NCBI RefSeq assembly: GCF_014229965.1
Contig: NZ_JABGBW010000010.1
Location: 919-45,642 of the forward strand
DNA length: 44,724 nucleotides
From: Peptostreptococcus canis
GTDB lineage: Bacteria > Bacillota > Clostridia > Peptostreptococcales > Peptostreptococcaceae
Direction: 5' to 3'
The notes beneath the pieces were generated by a model, which did not search any database, was not told the origin of the DNA, and saw nothing but the letters and a program-made list of their open reading frames with translations. Positions 9,095-18,247 of the stretch are shown here, piece by piece. The translations under genes were made by a program, and so were the position numbers. The first letter of the stretch is position 1. The number at the start of each line of letters is the position of its first letter.

Positions 9095-9126
9095 ATAAAA
9101 ATGACTGACCCAAAAGTCATTTTTAT
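9095..9126 (-). terminator. intrinsic terminator-like hairpin between PTS IIC and transketolase genes
   Basis: ATAAAAATGACT at 9095-9106 pairs perfectly with 9115-9126, with an 8-base loop. In the minus-strand transcript the 3' arm ends in a U-rich tract. It would end or reduce read-through from the PTS genes into the transketolase genes. Its arms overlap a longer competing stem (9103-9119 with 9186-9202). Confidence 0.6.
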
Positions 9127-9202
9127 ATTTATCAATATAGAAATATCTATTCCTCAATACTCCTAATTTTTTGATAAAAACTTATTGACTTCTGAGCCAG
9201 CC
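9103..9202 (-). promoter_or_regulatory. long two-tier RNA stem competing with the terminator
   Basis: In the minus-strand RNA, the 17 bases from 9202 to 9186 can pair with those from 9119 to 9103 at all 17 positions, four of them G-U. Nested inside is a perfect 8-bp stem, TTTATCAA with TTGATAAA. Forming this stem would consume most of the terminator at 9095-9126, so the two folds exclude each other. The sequence shows the pairing; a regulatory role is inference. Confidence 0.45.
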
Positions 9203-9242
9203 TCCTTTCCAATATTTATATTAAATTTCTATTTAACCATAC

Positions 9243-10607
9243 TTATTCTACATCCGAACCTTTCTTCTTGAAAAAAGTATATCCAAATATAAGTACATAT
9301 AATATCACAAGACCTGCAATTACAGCACCCTGAGCTCCTTTATTTGCAAGAGTTCCAAAGAATATACCTCCTATTCCGAAGTCTGCATCTGAAAATGTAG
9401 AATTTGCAAATCCTAAATCTCCAAGAACAGGCATTAGGAATATAGGCAAGAAACTTATCAATATTCCATGCATAAAAGAACCTATAATACTTCCTTTTAG
9501 TCCGCCTTCAGCGTTGCCAAATACACCTGCTGTTGCACCACAGAAAAAGTGAGGTACTACACCAGGAAGTATTACTACTGTTCCCAAAACTCCCATAGCT
9601 ATCATACTTACAATTCCGCCAACGAAGCTCGAAAAGAAACCTATTAATACTGCGTTTGGAGCGAAAGTGAAAACTATAGGGCAATCAAGAGCAGGTATTG
9701 CATCCGGAACCACTTTTTCTGAAATACCTTTGAATGCAGGTACAATCTCATTAAGAATTAATCTTACACCTTGAAGAATTATATATACTCCTGCTGCAAA
9801 TTCTCCGCCTTTTGTCAAAGCAAATATTATAAAATTACCACCATCAGGATAATTTTTTGCAACATATTGCGGTCCGGCTACAATTGCTATTATTACATAT
9901 ATAACCATCATAGTTAAGGCTATTGAAACCGTAGAATCTCTTAAAAAAGCCAGGCCCTTAGGAAAATTAATATCCTCAGTAGACACTACTTTTTCCTTTT
10001 TCCCTCTAACCAATTTCCCGATTGAACCGGCTAACCAATATCCGACACCGCCAAAATGCCCAAGTCCGACACCGTCTCCACCTGTCATCCTTCTCATAAA
10101 CGGTTGCAATATAAATGGTGAAAGAGTCATTGTTGCCCCTAATGCTAAAGCACCAACCAGGATAAGAGATACTCCTTTAAATCCGGCCACTGAGAATATG
10201 ACTGCATACATACAAGCCATATATAATGTATGATGACCCGTTAAAAATATATGCTTCATTTTCGAAAATCTGGCAATTAAAATATTTGCCAACATTCCGA
10301 AAAACATCACTAATGCCGTTATTGTACCAAATTGCTGCAAAGCCATTGATACAATTGCTTCGTTATTTGGAACAACTCCCTTAACATTAAATGCAGCCTC
10401 AAACATTCCGCCAAACGGTTCAAGAGAACCTGATACTACGCCTGCACCTGCAGATAAAACTAAAAAACCTACAAAAGTCTTAATTGTACCTTTAACAATA
10501 TCCGCTGCAGATTTTTTCTGAACAAGAAGGCCAATTAATGCTATTAATGATACCAAAAAAGCCGGCGATTTTGCTATATCTAATAAAACTGTCATAAATA
10601 CGTTCAT
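9243..10607 (-). CDS. PTS transporter subunit IIC, UlaA (ascorbate/SgaT) family
   Basis: A 454-residue polytopic membrane protein of the UlaA superfamily, with about eleven hydrophobic helices from residue 9 to the C-terminus. Typical stretches are SPAFLVSLIALIGLLVQKKS at the N-terminus, GHHTLYMACMYAVI, GGDGVGLGHFGGVGYW and VVPHFFCGATAGVFGNAEGG. It should form the substrate channel that imports a sugar while IIB phosphorylates it. The founding member takes L-ascorbate, but no ascorbate catabolic gene (ulaD, ulaE, ulaF or ulaG type) is present and the operon ends in transketolase, so a pentose or pentulose-like sugar is equally possible. Start supported by GGAGG at five bases. The IIB gene is 25 bases upstream. 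Confidence 0.88.
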   Translation of the reverse strand: MNVFMTVLLDIAKSPAFLVSLIALIGLLVQKKSAADIVKGTIKTFVGFLVLSAGAGVVSGSLEPFGGMFEAAFNVKGVVPNNEAIVSMALQQFGTITALVMFFGMLANILIARFSKMKHIFLTGHHTLYMACMYAVIFSVAGFKGVSLILVGALALGATMTLSPFILQPFMRRMTGGDGVGLGHFGGVGYWLAGSIGKLVRGKKEKVVSTEDINFPKGLAFLRDSTVSIALTMMVIYVIIAIVAGPQYVAKNYPDGGNFIIFALTKGGEFAAGVYIILQGVRLILNEIVPAFKGISEKVVPDAIPALDCPIVFTFAPNAVLIGFFSSFVGGIVSMIAMGVLGTVVILPGVVPHFFCGATAGVFGNAEGGLKGSIIGSFMHGILISFLPIFLMPVLGDLGFANSTFSDADFGIGGIFFGTLANKGAQGAVIAGLVILYVLIFGYTFFKKKGSDVE

Positions 10608-10632
10608 AAGATCCTCCTAACTTACATAATTA

Positions 10633-10914
10633 CTATACAAGATTTAATTCCTTGCATACATTTGTCACTTTTTCTCTTAATTCATTCATGTCTATAATAC
10701 TGTCAAGAATCACAACTCTGTCTGCCAAATGAACACCATCTGCAACATCCTTAGCCATAAAAAATACATCTGCTGCTCCACTTGAAGCACTACTTATATC
10801 AGCGTGCTCAACATCCACATTTTTTATCCCTAACTCTTTTAAAATCTTCTCTATGTTCATCTGAACCATAAAGCTGGATCCCAGTCCTGATCCACAAATT
10901 GCTAAAAATTTCAT
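10633..10914 (-). CDS. PTS subunit IIB, lactose/ascorbate type
   Basis: A 93-residue cytoplasmic phosphocarrier with a Rossmann-like fold. The phosphorylated cysteine is Cys7 in MKFLAICGSGLGSSFM, the P-loop typical of IIB proteins that partner with UlaA-type IIC. It accepts phosphate from the IIA protein and passes it to the incoming sugar. A strong AGGAGG precedes the ATG. It sits 11 bases after the IIA gene and 25 bases before IIC, a compact operon. Confidence 0.9.
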   Translation of the reverse strand: MKFLAICGSGLGSSFMVQMNIEKILKELGIKNVDVEHADISSASSGAADVFFMAKDVADGVHLADRVVILDSIIDMNELREKVTNVCKELNLV

Positions 10915-10925
10915 AATAATTCCTC

Positions 10926-11363
10926 CTAACTTTTAAAAATATCTATTATTTCCTCTTTAGTAGTAGATTTTTTTAATTTCTCAACTTTACTATCTTCTAC
11001 TAAAGTATTAGCCAGAACACTTAATATATTCAAATGACTAGTATTATCTTCTGCAGCCAAAACAATAAAAATATCAATAGGATGATCTTCCAAATCTAAA
11101 AGTTTTACCGGTTTATTAACTTTTAAAAGTGAGACCCCTTTTTTATTAACTCCATTCTCCGGTCTGGAATGTGGTACGGCAATATTTTTTCCAAAATCGA
11201 AAAATGGTCCCATTTCTTCGGCTACTTTTATCATAGAGTCAATATATTTTTCCTCTATATACTTGCCTTCTAATAACGGTTGGGCACACTTTCTAATAGC
11301 CTCTCTCCACCCTAAAATTTCATCCGTTATCTGTATATTTTCCTCTAAAAATATATCTGTCAT
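10926..11363 (-). CDS. PTS subunit IIA, mannitol/fructose (PTS_EIIA_2) type
   Basis: A 145-residue phosphocarrier. The active-site histidine is expected to be His65 in IAVPHSRPENGVNKKG, the hallmark of the EIIA-2 family. The core also shows the family sequences KVAEEMGPFFDFG and DIFIVLAAEDNTSHLNILSVLA. It transfers phosphate from HPr to IIB. The upstream regulator carries a similar IIA domain at its own C-terminus, so the operon encodes two. A Shine-Dalgarno AAGGAGG supports the start. The gene begins 11 bases after the regulator ends. Confidence 0.92.
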   Translation of the reverse strand: MTDIFLEENIQITDEILGWREAIRKCAQPLLEGKYIEEKYIDSMIKVAEEMGPFFDFGKNIAVPHSRPENGVNKKGVSLLKVNKPVKLLDLEDHPIDIFIVLAAEDNTSHLNILSVLANTLVEDSKVEKLKKSTTKEEIIDIFKS

Positions 11364-11374
11364 ATTTTTCCTCC

Positions 11375-13288
11375 TTAATAAGCGAATATCTCTAAAAATT
11401 CGTCCAAATTTTTTGACTTTTTTGCTTTCAATATCTTTTCATCATCACACATAAAAGCACCTAATTTATAATAAAATTCCTCCACTTCTTTTGAATCTTC
11501 CTTTTCCCTTATATTCAATAATATTATTAAATCTACTATTTTGTTATTAACTTTCATTGGTTTATCTAAGATTGCTACAGTAATAAAAGTTTTATTGGTT
11601 AACGGTTTCACAGGATGAGGCATTGCAACACCATTTTCAAATGCTGTAATGGATAACTTTTCCCTTTCTAACATGGATTCATATAAATCGCCATTCAATT
11701 TTATATTTTCATTTATCCTATCTGATAAATACTTTAATACTTCAAAGTAATTGTTTAGTTTTAATTTAGTAAAAAATAGTTTTTCCGAAAATAGGTTTTT
11801 TAATTCCAATCTCCCTATATTATTTTCCATAAATGGTTTAATCTGTAACATATCCTCTTTTTTCAAAAAAGACCCTACTTCAATTATTGTTGTTTTAGTT
11901 TCTTTAGTAATCGGAATACTTGTGACAATTAAATCATATTTATCCAAATCGATCTTTTGAGCATTTATATAATCACATGTTTCGAGTTTATCAATATAAC
12001 GTTCAAACTCCCTCAAAAATCTGTACTTCATCATATTTGCCGTACCAATTCCTGAACCACAAATTATTAAAATATTTTTTCTATTTGTCTTTTCATTTGT
12101 TCTACTGATAGCCACACTTAGATGTAGTGCTATATATCCAATTTCATTTTCAGATACAACAACATTATATTTCTTATTTAATACATCCACAGCTATCGTT
12201 GCCGCATCGAAAGCCAATACATCTTTTCTTATATCTTCTAAAACAGGATTACCTAATTCTAATCCATACTGAAGCCTATCAATTAAAGGAGTTATATGCA
12301 ATCCCAAAGATATTCTCAAATCCAAATCTCCGGTAAGATCTATATAAATCTCTTTTTTTATTTTTTCCAACATCTCAATTATTAAAATTTCAACCTCTGC
12401 AGGAATACTATTAACATTTGATTCGTTGCTTATCTTTTTACCTAATAAGTGAATTGATATATATGCTATCTCTGACTCCGGAAATTGCACATCGAATAAT
12501 TCCGATAAATTTTCTGTTATTTTTACTGCAATTATATATTCTTCTTTGCTTTTAAGCCTTATTAATTCACTTTTTTCAACATTCATTCGATCTCCGGATT
12601 TTATTCTTTTTATAGCTATATAAAGATGAATAACTAAATTATTCAAAGCTATATCCGTTATCTCGTATTTATTATCTAAAAAGGATTGAATTACAATATT
12701 TCTAATACTATTTAAAAGCTTTTCATTATTCTCATCTGATAAATCAAAAAAATTTTCTTCTTTAATTTTATTTTTATATAAGCAATTTGCAATAGCTATT
12801 CTTTTGTTTAACTCACTTCCACAAATTTTTATCCCCGAATAAGGTTTACTTTTTATTTGCAAATTATATTTTTTCAGAATAGATTTTACAACTTTTAAAT
12901 CTTTATTAAATTGAGATCTACTTATTAATAACTCATTACATATATCATCTACCTTTAAATAGACATCACTAAATAACAATACTTTTAAAATATATTCTAT
13001 CCGTGCCTGGGGATTATTAAAATCTTCTTTATCAAAAGCATATTTATGCCATTCTGATTTTATGAATATTTCAAACTTCTTTTTATCACTTATCTCAAAT
13101 ATACACCCTTTACCTGATACAGTTTTTACTTCTGCACCATGATTGGCAAGTATTATATTTAGATTCTTTATTTCATCCCTAACCGTTCTAGAACTACATT
13201 TCAAAATATTTCCGATTTCTTCAGATGTATAAAAGGTCATATCTTCAGTAAGTATATCGAATATTTTTTTTATCCGCGTTTCATACAT
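11375..13288 (-). CDS. PRD-domain PTS-controlled transcriptional regulator (MtlR/LicR/BglG type)
   Basis: A 637-residue multidomain regulator. In order: an HTH_11 winged helix (about 5-60, TSEEIGNILKCSSRTVRDEI), an Mga-type HTH (about 85-165, including RSQFNKDLKVVKSILKKY), two PRD domains (about 185-400, conserved His in NNLVIHLYIAI and YISIHLLGKK, then ITPLIDRLQYG and YIALHLSVAI), an EIIB-like domain with Cys at about 412 (ILIICGSGIGTANMM), and a C-terminal EIIA domain with GVAMPHPVKPL (His near 558). Phosphorylation of these sites by the PTS tells the protein whether its sugar is being imported. It is first in the operon and most likely activates it by binding DNA, perhaps at the inverted repeat 13365-13397. 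Start supported by AAAGGGG. Confidence 0.9.
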   Translation of the reverse strand: MYETRIKKIFDILTEDMTFYTSEEIGNILKCSSRTVRDEIKNLNIILANHGAEVKTVSGKGCIFEISDKKKFEIFIKSEWHKYAFDKEDFNNPQARIEYILKVLLFSDVYLKVDDICNELLISRSQFNKDLKVVKSILKKYNLQIKSKPYSGIKICGSELNKRIAIANCLYKNKIKEENFFDLSDENNEKLLNSIRNIVIQSFLDNKYEITDIALNNLVIHLYIAIKRIKSGDRMNVEKSELIRLKSKEEYIIAVKITENLSELFDVQFPESEIAYISIHLLGKKISNESNVNSIPAEVEILIIEMLEKIKKEIYIDLTGDLDLRISLGLHITPLIDRLQYGLELGNPVLEDIRKDVLAFDAATIAVDVLNKKYNVVVSENEIGYIALHLSVAISRTNEKTNRKNILIICGSGIGTANMMKYRFLREFERYIDKLETCDYINAQKIDLDKYDLIVTSIPITKETKTTIIEVGSFLKKEDMLQIKPFMENNIGRLELKNLFSEKLFFTKLKLNNYFEVLKYLSDRINENIKLNGDLYESMLEREKLSITAFENGVAMPHPVKPLTNKTFITVAILDKPMKVNNKIVDLIILLNIREKEDSKEVEEFYYKLGAFMCDDEKILKAKKSKNLDEFLEIFAY

Positions 13289-13327
13289 TTCTTTTCATCC
13301 CCTTTCAAATACATACATCTTATTCAT

Positions 13328-13397
13328 ATTGTAACCTTCAAACACCTATATATCCATATACACATTTTCCACAATAAGCCTGGTATAAAGTGGAAAA
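13328..13397 (-). promoter_or_regulatory. PTS operon promoter and upstream inverted-repeat operator candidate
   Basis: TTTTCCAC at 13365-13372 and GTGGAAAA at 13390-13397 form a perfect 8-bp inverted repeat with a 17-base spacer. Eight bases further along the minus strand is a weak -35 (TGGATA, 13351-13356), 17 bases and TACAAT (13328-13333). A symmetric site just upstream of a weak -35 is the usual position for an activator, so binding by the PRD regulator encoded next is a reasonable inference. Confidence 0.45.
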
Positions 13398-13401
13398 TTA
13401 T

Positions 13402-13440
13402 ATAACAAAAAAAGCTCATTTCAATGAGCTTTTTTGTTAT
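13402..13440. terminator. strong intrinsic terminator after ftsH
   Basis: A near-perfect stem of about 18 bp with core AAGCTCATT/AATGAGCTT, flanked by A and T tracts so that it ends in seven U on the minus strand. It lies just past the ftsH stop codon and insulates the PTS operon. It could also work in the plus direction. Confidence 0.85.
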
Positions 13441-13451
13441 ACTAATATATT

Positions 13452-15491
13452 TTATTGTCTTTCATTATCAGATTCATCAATGTCGGCTGATAAAGATTCC
13501 ATTATATCTTTATCCGATTCAACTTCTTCAACAACTTCGATATTATCATTTGTTTCAGAGTCTTTATTATTTTCATTATTTGAATCTGTTAAATTAGATT
13601 CTGCTTCAAATTCTTCTTTGGCTTTAAATAATTCCTTTTCACCTTTAGATTCCGGTATAGGCAATTTCATTTCAAAAGCCTCTTTAAACTGTGATTCATT
13701 TAAAGTTTCATATTCAAGAAGAGCTTTTGCAATATAGTCAAGTCTTTCTTGATTTTCCTGCAAAATCTTTTTTGTTTTAGAATAGGCATCTGCCACAATT
13801 CTTCTTACTTCTTCATCTATTTCAGCTGCAACTTCTTCAGAATACTCTCTAGTATGACCAAAGCTATTTCCAATAAACACCTCATCATTTGAATCAAAGG
13901 TAAGCGGTCCAAGCTTTTCACTCATACCATATTTTGCTACCATTCCTCTGGCAAGCTTAGTTACTCTGTCTAAGTCATTGGATGCACCTGTAGATATATC
14001 ATCAAGGTTTATTTCTTCGGATACTCTACCCGCAAGCAATACTATTAGTTCTTGCATCATCTCGCCCTTAGTAGCGTAATATTTGTCCTCTGTAGGAAGC
14101 TGTAGAGTGAACCCGCCAGCCATACCTCTTGGTATTATAGTTACCTGATGAACAGGATCCATTAAATCCAATATATGAGCACATACTGCGTGTCCTCCTT
14201 CGTGATATGCGGTAAGTATTCTCTCTTTCTCACTTATAACTCTGGATTTTTTAGCCACACCTACTATTACCTTGGTAATAGACTCTTCTATATTCTCCAT
14301 TGTTATTTTCTTTTCCCTTTTCCTAGCAGTTAATATGGCTGCCTCGTTCATTACGTTTTCAATGTCTGCAGGAGTAAATCCAGGTGTACTCTTTGCAAGA
14401 ACAGATAAATCGATATCTTCGCCAAGAGGTTTATTTCTAGAATGAACCTTAAATATCTCTTCCCTGCCCTTAACATCAGGTACTCCAACAACCACTTGTC
14501 TATCAAAACGACCCGGTCTTAAAAGAGCTGGATCAAGTATATCCGGTCTATTAGTAGCAGCCATTATAATTATTCCCTGATTTACACCAAAACCATCCAT
14601 TTCAACTAACAACTGATTTAGAGTTTGCTCCCTTTCATCATGTCCACCACCTAGTCCGGCACCTCTTTTTCTACCTACTGCATCAATTTCATCTATAAAT
14701 ATTATCGCCGGAGATTCTTTCTTTGCCTGTTCAAACAAATCTCTTACTCTTGAAGCACCAACTCCGACAAACATTTCAACAAAATCGGAACCACTTATGC
14801 TGAAAAATGGTACACCGGCTTCTCCAGCTACCGCTCTAGACAAATAAGTTTTTCCGGTACCTGGAGGTCCAACCATAAGAATACCCTTAGGTATTCTCGC
14901 ACCCAAATCTATATATTTCTTTGGATTTTTTAAGAAATCTACCACTTCCTGTAATTCCTCTTTTTCCTCTTTTAAGCCAGCTACATCTTTAAATTCTACT
15001 TTATCCTTATCGGAGTTTTTGTGAACTTTAGCTTTAGATTTGGCAAAATTCATTACCTTTCCTCCGCCACCCTGTGACTGATTCATCAACATAAAAAAAG
15101 CTACAACCATAAAGCCTAAAACTAATAATGTAGGTAATATTTCTAATAACCATGGTGGTTTTGGTTTCGGTTCTGCATTTACCAATAATTTGTTTTTTTC
15201 TATGCTTTCTAATATTTCTTTAGATAACTTATCTCCCTTTACTTCATTAGGTATATAAGATTTAAATTTCGTTTTTCCATCTTTTAAAGTTCCTTCAATT
15301 CTTGTATCATCTACTATCTTTACATTTGATATATTTCCTTCTCTTAATTCTTGATACATCTTTGAAAACTCTAAATCCTTAACTTCTTGAGTTTTTCCTC
15401 CAGTGTACTGAACTATAAATACAATGATTAGTAGCATCACTAAATATATCCCAGCACCCCTCAAAGTTTTACGCAATAAATATCCCTCCAA
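13452..15491 (-). CDS. ftsH: ATP-dependent zinc metalloprotease FtsH
   Basis: A 679-residue membrane-anchored AAA+ protease that degrades misfolded membrane proteins and selected cytoplasmic regulators. Two transmembrane helices bracket a small external domain: residues 11-28 ([18 protein letters not shown]) and about 113-136. The AAA module has Walker A GPPGTGKT (about 205), Walker [12 protein letters not shown], and the second-region arginines in RPGRFDRQ. The zinc site is HEGGH near 427 (usually HEAGH), with the third ligand Asp expected in [15 protein letters not shown]. The last 50 or so residues are a low-complexity acidic tail, longer than in many homologues. It is the last gene of the ispE-ftsH run, 103 bases after tilS, as is common in Firmicutes. 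Confidence 0.97.
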   Translation of the reverse strand: MEGYLLRKTLRGAGIYLVMLLIIVFIVQYTGGKTQEVKDLEFSKMYQELREGNISNVKIVDDTRIEGTLKDGKTKFKSYIPNEVKGDKLSKEILESIEKNKLLVNAEPKPKPPWLLEILPTLLVLGFMVVAFFMLMNQSQGGGGKVMNFAKSKAKVHKNSDKDKVEFKDVAGLKEEKEELQEVVDFLKNPKKYIDLGARIPKGILMVGPPGTGKTYLSRAVAGEAGVPFFSISGSDFVEMFVGVGASRVRDLFEQAKKESPAIIFIDEIDAVGRKRGAGLGGGHDEREQTLNQLLVEMDGFGVNQGIIIMAATNRPDILDPALLRPGRFDRQVVVGVPDVKGREEIFKVHSRNKPLGEDIDLSVLAKSTPGFTPADIENVMNEAAILTARKREKKITMENIEESITKVIVGVAKKSRVISEKERILTAYHEGGHAVCAHILDLMDPVHQVTIIPRGMAGGFTLQLPTEDKYYATKGEMMQELIVLLAGRVSEEINLDDISTGASNDLDRVTKLARGMVAKYGMSEKLGPLTFDSNDEVFIGNSFGHTREYSEEVAAEIDEEVRRIVADAYSKTKKILQENQERLDYIAKALLEYETLNESQFKEAFEMKLPIPESKGEKELFKAKEEFEAESNLTDSNNENNKDSETNDNIEVVEEVESDKDIMESLSADIDESDNERQ

Positions 15492-15594
15492 TCCTAAAGA
15501 TACACGCTATGAATAAATACAATTTCTTGTTTTTATAAGCTGATTTATATATTACAAACCATCTTATAAATTTAATCTATAAATCGTGTAAATA

Positions 15595-16974
15595 CTATTC
15601 CAAATAAAATTTTAATATCTCGCTTGTAGAATCACCTATTTTATAATCTACATTTATTCTATATCCACAAACAGACACTATTTCATCCTGATTCACTAAA
15701 ACAGGAACCAGGTTTCTATTTTCTTTGGGAATCTTCAAACCAATAAATAATTCTTTTAGCTTTTTAGTTCCTCCCAATAATCTTATTTTATCACCTTGAC
15801 GTTTATTTCTCAACGTAAGATTATTTCTAATTTTCGATAAATCAATATATTGTATACCCTTTTTGAAATTGTTTTTATCAAAATTCTTTACATCCACTAT
15901 TTCAGATACGAATCTCTTTTTTATTTCGGGTATATAAATAGCTTCTCCCGGAGTAACTTCATACTCATAGGAAATATCTTTATCCTTTATTTCTTTATCT
16001 GTTAAAAGTATATAATCATCAAACCTATAGGCAAAAACTCCTCTAGGTAAATTTATCTTTTTTCCTTTTTTGTCTTTTGAAACAAGACTTAGCACATCTT
16101 CTATATGTTTTTTATCTATTAATTTTATATCCCCTAGTATTTCTTTAATGGACTTAAAGATAAGCCTGTTTTGAATTGCAAGATGAAATTTATCCATATA
16201 TTCAGTAAAAATATATACACCATCTTCATATTTTTTTACCGAATAAGAAAATGCATTTTCCACTTGTTCATTTATATAGTCGGAATCCACTTTCAAGTTG
16301 GAACTCATCCTTACTATATTATCCACTACATTATCATTAAATTCTTTTTTCATATAAGGAATCATTTTTAATCTAATTTTATTTCTTGAATAAATATCAT
16401 CCAAATTTGTTTTATCAATTCTGGGAGATAAATTGTGCTCTTCACAATATTTTTCTATTTCTTCACGACTTAAATCCAAAATAGGTCTTATTACACCATC
16501 TTCACGCTTATATTCTATTCCTCTTAAGCCCTGAAGACCTGTACCACGCATTATTCTCATAATAATAGTTTCAGCCTGATCACTTTTATTATGTCCTATA
16601 GCCACCTTATCAGCTCCTACTTTATTTTTTATTTCATCAAACATTTCATATCGTAATTTTCTGGCGCCCTCTTCTATACCCAGCTTATTTTCTTCGCAAA
16701 AAGCAGGCACATCAATTGAACGAATAAAACAAGTAACCCCCAACTTTTCACAAAATTTCATAACATATAAAGAATCTAAGTATGCATCTAATCCCCTGAT
16801 TTGATGATTAAGATGTGCTACATATAATTTTATATCTAAATTTTGGGAAATTTTATGAAGTATATGAAGAAGACATATTGAGTCAGGTCCTCCTGATACA
16901 GCAGCAACAACAGTTTCTCCTCTATTTATCAAATTATATTTTGAAATAGTTTCAAGAACTTTTTCACACAACAT
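15595..16974 (-). CDS. tilS: tRNA(Ile)-lysidine synthase
   Basis: A 459-residue enzyme that converts C34 of the AUA-reading tRNA-Ile to lysidine, changing its codon and amino acid specificity. The N-terminal PP-loop ATPase motif is SGGPDS (27-32), followed by AHLNHQIRG and the DKVAIGHNKSDQAETIIMR stretch of the catalytic domain. The C-terminal domain resembles TilS-C, with RNKRQGDKIRLLGGTKKLKELF typical of the family. The start is 2 bases after the DUF1934 gene stops, and its binding site GGAGG lies inside that gene's last codons, so the two are coupled. tilS just upstream of ftsH is a conserved Firmicute order, though hpt is absent here. Confidence 0.95.
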   Translation of the reverse strand: MLCEKVLETISKYNLINRGETVVAAVSGGPDSICLLHILHKISQNLDIKLYVAHLNHQIRGLDAYLDSLYVMKFCEKLGVTCFIRSIDVPAFCEENKLGIEEGARKLRYEMFDEIKNKVGADKVAIGHNKSDQAETIIMRIMRGTGLQGLRGIEYKREDGVIRPILDLSREEIEKYCEEHNLSPRIDKTNLDDIYSRNKIRLKMIPYMKKEFNDNVVDNIVRMSSNLKVDSDYINEQVENAFSYSVKKYEDGVYIFTEYMDKFHLAIQNRLIFKSIKEILGDIKLIDKKHIEDVLSLVSKDKKGKKINLPRGVFAYRFDDYILLTDKEIKDKDISYEYEVTPGEAIYIPEIKKRFVSEIVDVKNFDKNNFKKGIQYIDLSKIRNNLTLRNKRQGDKIRLLGGTKKLKELFIGLKIPKENRNLVPVLVNQDEIVSVCGYRINVDYKIGDSTSEILKFYLE

Positions 16975-16975
16975 A

Positions 16976-17395
16976 TTAAACCTCCGGAATAACCCTTAAT
17001 TCAATCCTATTGTTAGCATCCATAAGACCACTTATTTTAATCTTATAATCCAGATTTACTTTTATATTTTTATTTGTAATTTTTTTGGATATTTTGTAAG
17101 TATAGATGCTCATATCAAAATTCCCATATGGAGTTGAATATGTCGATCTAAATTTTACACCCTCTTTAAATTTCATCCTGGTTTTGACTTCACCGGACTT
17201 CAGTATCAAAACTTCTTCATCACTTATCTTAATAGTAGTTTTGGAATCTTTAATAGTATCATACTCTAAAAATGTAATATAAATACTACCATTTTTTTCT
17301 ATTTGTTCTCCTCTATAAAAACTTTCTATAGTCTGAACTTCTCCGTTATCTAAGCACTGTGAAGTTTTAATTCTAACCTTTACTTCCATGTCCAC
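16976..17395 (-). CDS. DUF1934 (YwiB-like) beta-barrel protein
   Basis: A 139-residue protein matching the DUF1934/YwiB family, a small calycin-like beta barrel of unknown function: VKVRIKTSQ at the start, IYITFLEYD in the middle, and MKFKEGVKFRSTYSTPYGNFDMSIYT followed by NIKVNLDYKIKISG. The start codon is GTG, seven bases after AGGAG; the in-frame ATG two codons later is too far from it. The gene lies between murI and tilS in a compact leftward run. No catalytic residues can be named, so the call is at family level only. Confidence 0.8.
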   Translation of the reverse strand: MDMEVKVRIKTSQCLDNGEVQTIESFYRGEQIEKNGSIYITFLEYDTIKDSKTTIKISDEEVLILKSGEVKTRMKFKEGVKFRSTYSTPYGNFDMSIYTYKISKKITNKNIKVNLDYKIKISGLMDANNRIELRVIPEV

Positions 17396-17437
17396 ACTAT
17401 AACTCCTATGAATTATTATCCCTTTCCTAACTAAATT

Positions 17438-18244
17438 TTAATATCTATGTATTTCAATTTTTTCTAAATTGGTTATTTTTCTTTTCAAAAATTCACCAGC
17501 AACTTTTGAAAACTGATCGTTTATATCAGAAACATAGTATATACAGTTTCCTTTTTTTTCTGATGTATTTATTATATTCCTTTTTTCAAGAATATTCTTT
17601 AAATCGAGCGCCGTCTCTCTCGCCGGATTAATTAATTTAATATCTTCTCCTACAGCTTCACCTATAGTCCTTTTTAATATAGGATAATGTGTACATCCTA
17701 ATATTAGTGAATCTATTCCCTTTTCCACCAGAGAATCTAAATACATATGGGCTGCCATTGATGATATTTCTTTATTAGCCCACCCTTCTTCTACTAAAGG
17801 GACAAAAATTGGACAAGCTTTACCTATAACTTTTATTTTACTATCCATAGATTTTATGGCCTTGTTATATGCCTTTGAATTAATAGTACCCGTTGTACCT
17901 ATTATTCCAACTTTTTTATTTTTTGTTGAATACACTGCAGTCCTGGCACCTGCTTCCACAACGCCTATAATTGGTAAATCGTATTTTTCTTTTGCTTCAA
18001 CTAAAGCTCTTGCTGTAGCAGTATTACATGCAATTACTATCGCCTTTACATCTTTTGTATTTAGAAAATTAATAGCTTGAAATGTATACTTAATTATCGT
18101 TTCTTTAGATCTAGGTCCATATGGAACTCTTGCAGTATCTCCAAAATATATTGTATTTTCATTAGGAAGATACTTATTAATTTCCTTTAAAACCGTAAGA
18201 CCTCCTAACCCGGAATCAAATACCCCTATCGGTCTTTTATCCAT
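17438..18244 (-). CDS. murI: glutamate racemase
   Basis: A 268-residue cofactor-independent racemase that makes D-glutamate for peptidoglycan. Both catalytic cysteines are present: Cys73 in ACNTATA and Cys184 in GCTHYPIL. The N-terminal GVFDSGLGGLTVL (7-19) and YFGDTARVPYGPRS (33-46) are family signatures. The start is 3 bases after the GntR regulator stops, with a weak GGTG binding site inside that gene's end, which implies translational coupling. Neighbours ispE and tilS-ftsH make this a general growth-related cluster. Confidence 0.95.
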   Translation of the reverse strand: MDKRPIGVFDSGLGGLTVLKEINKYLPNENTIYFGDTARVPYGPRSKETIIKYTFQAINFLNTKDVKAIVIACNTATARALVEAKEKYDLPIIGVVEAGARTAVYSTKNKKVGIIGTTGTINSKAYNKAIKSMDSKIKVIGKACPIFVPLVEEGWANKEISSMAAHMYLDSLVEKGIDSLILGCTHYPILKRTIGEAVGEDIKLINPARETALDLKNILEKRNIINTSEKKGNCIYYVSDINDQFSKVAGEFLKRKITNLEKIEIHRY

Positions 18245-18247
18245 AAT

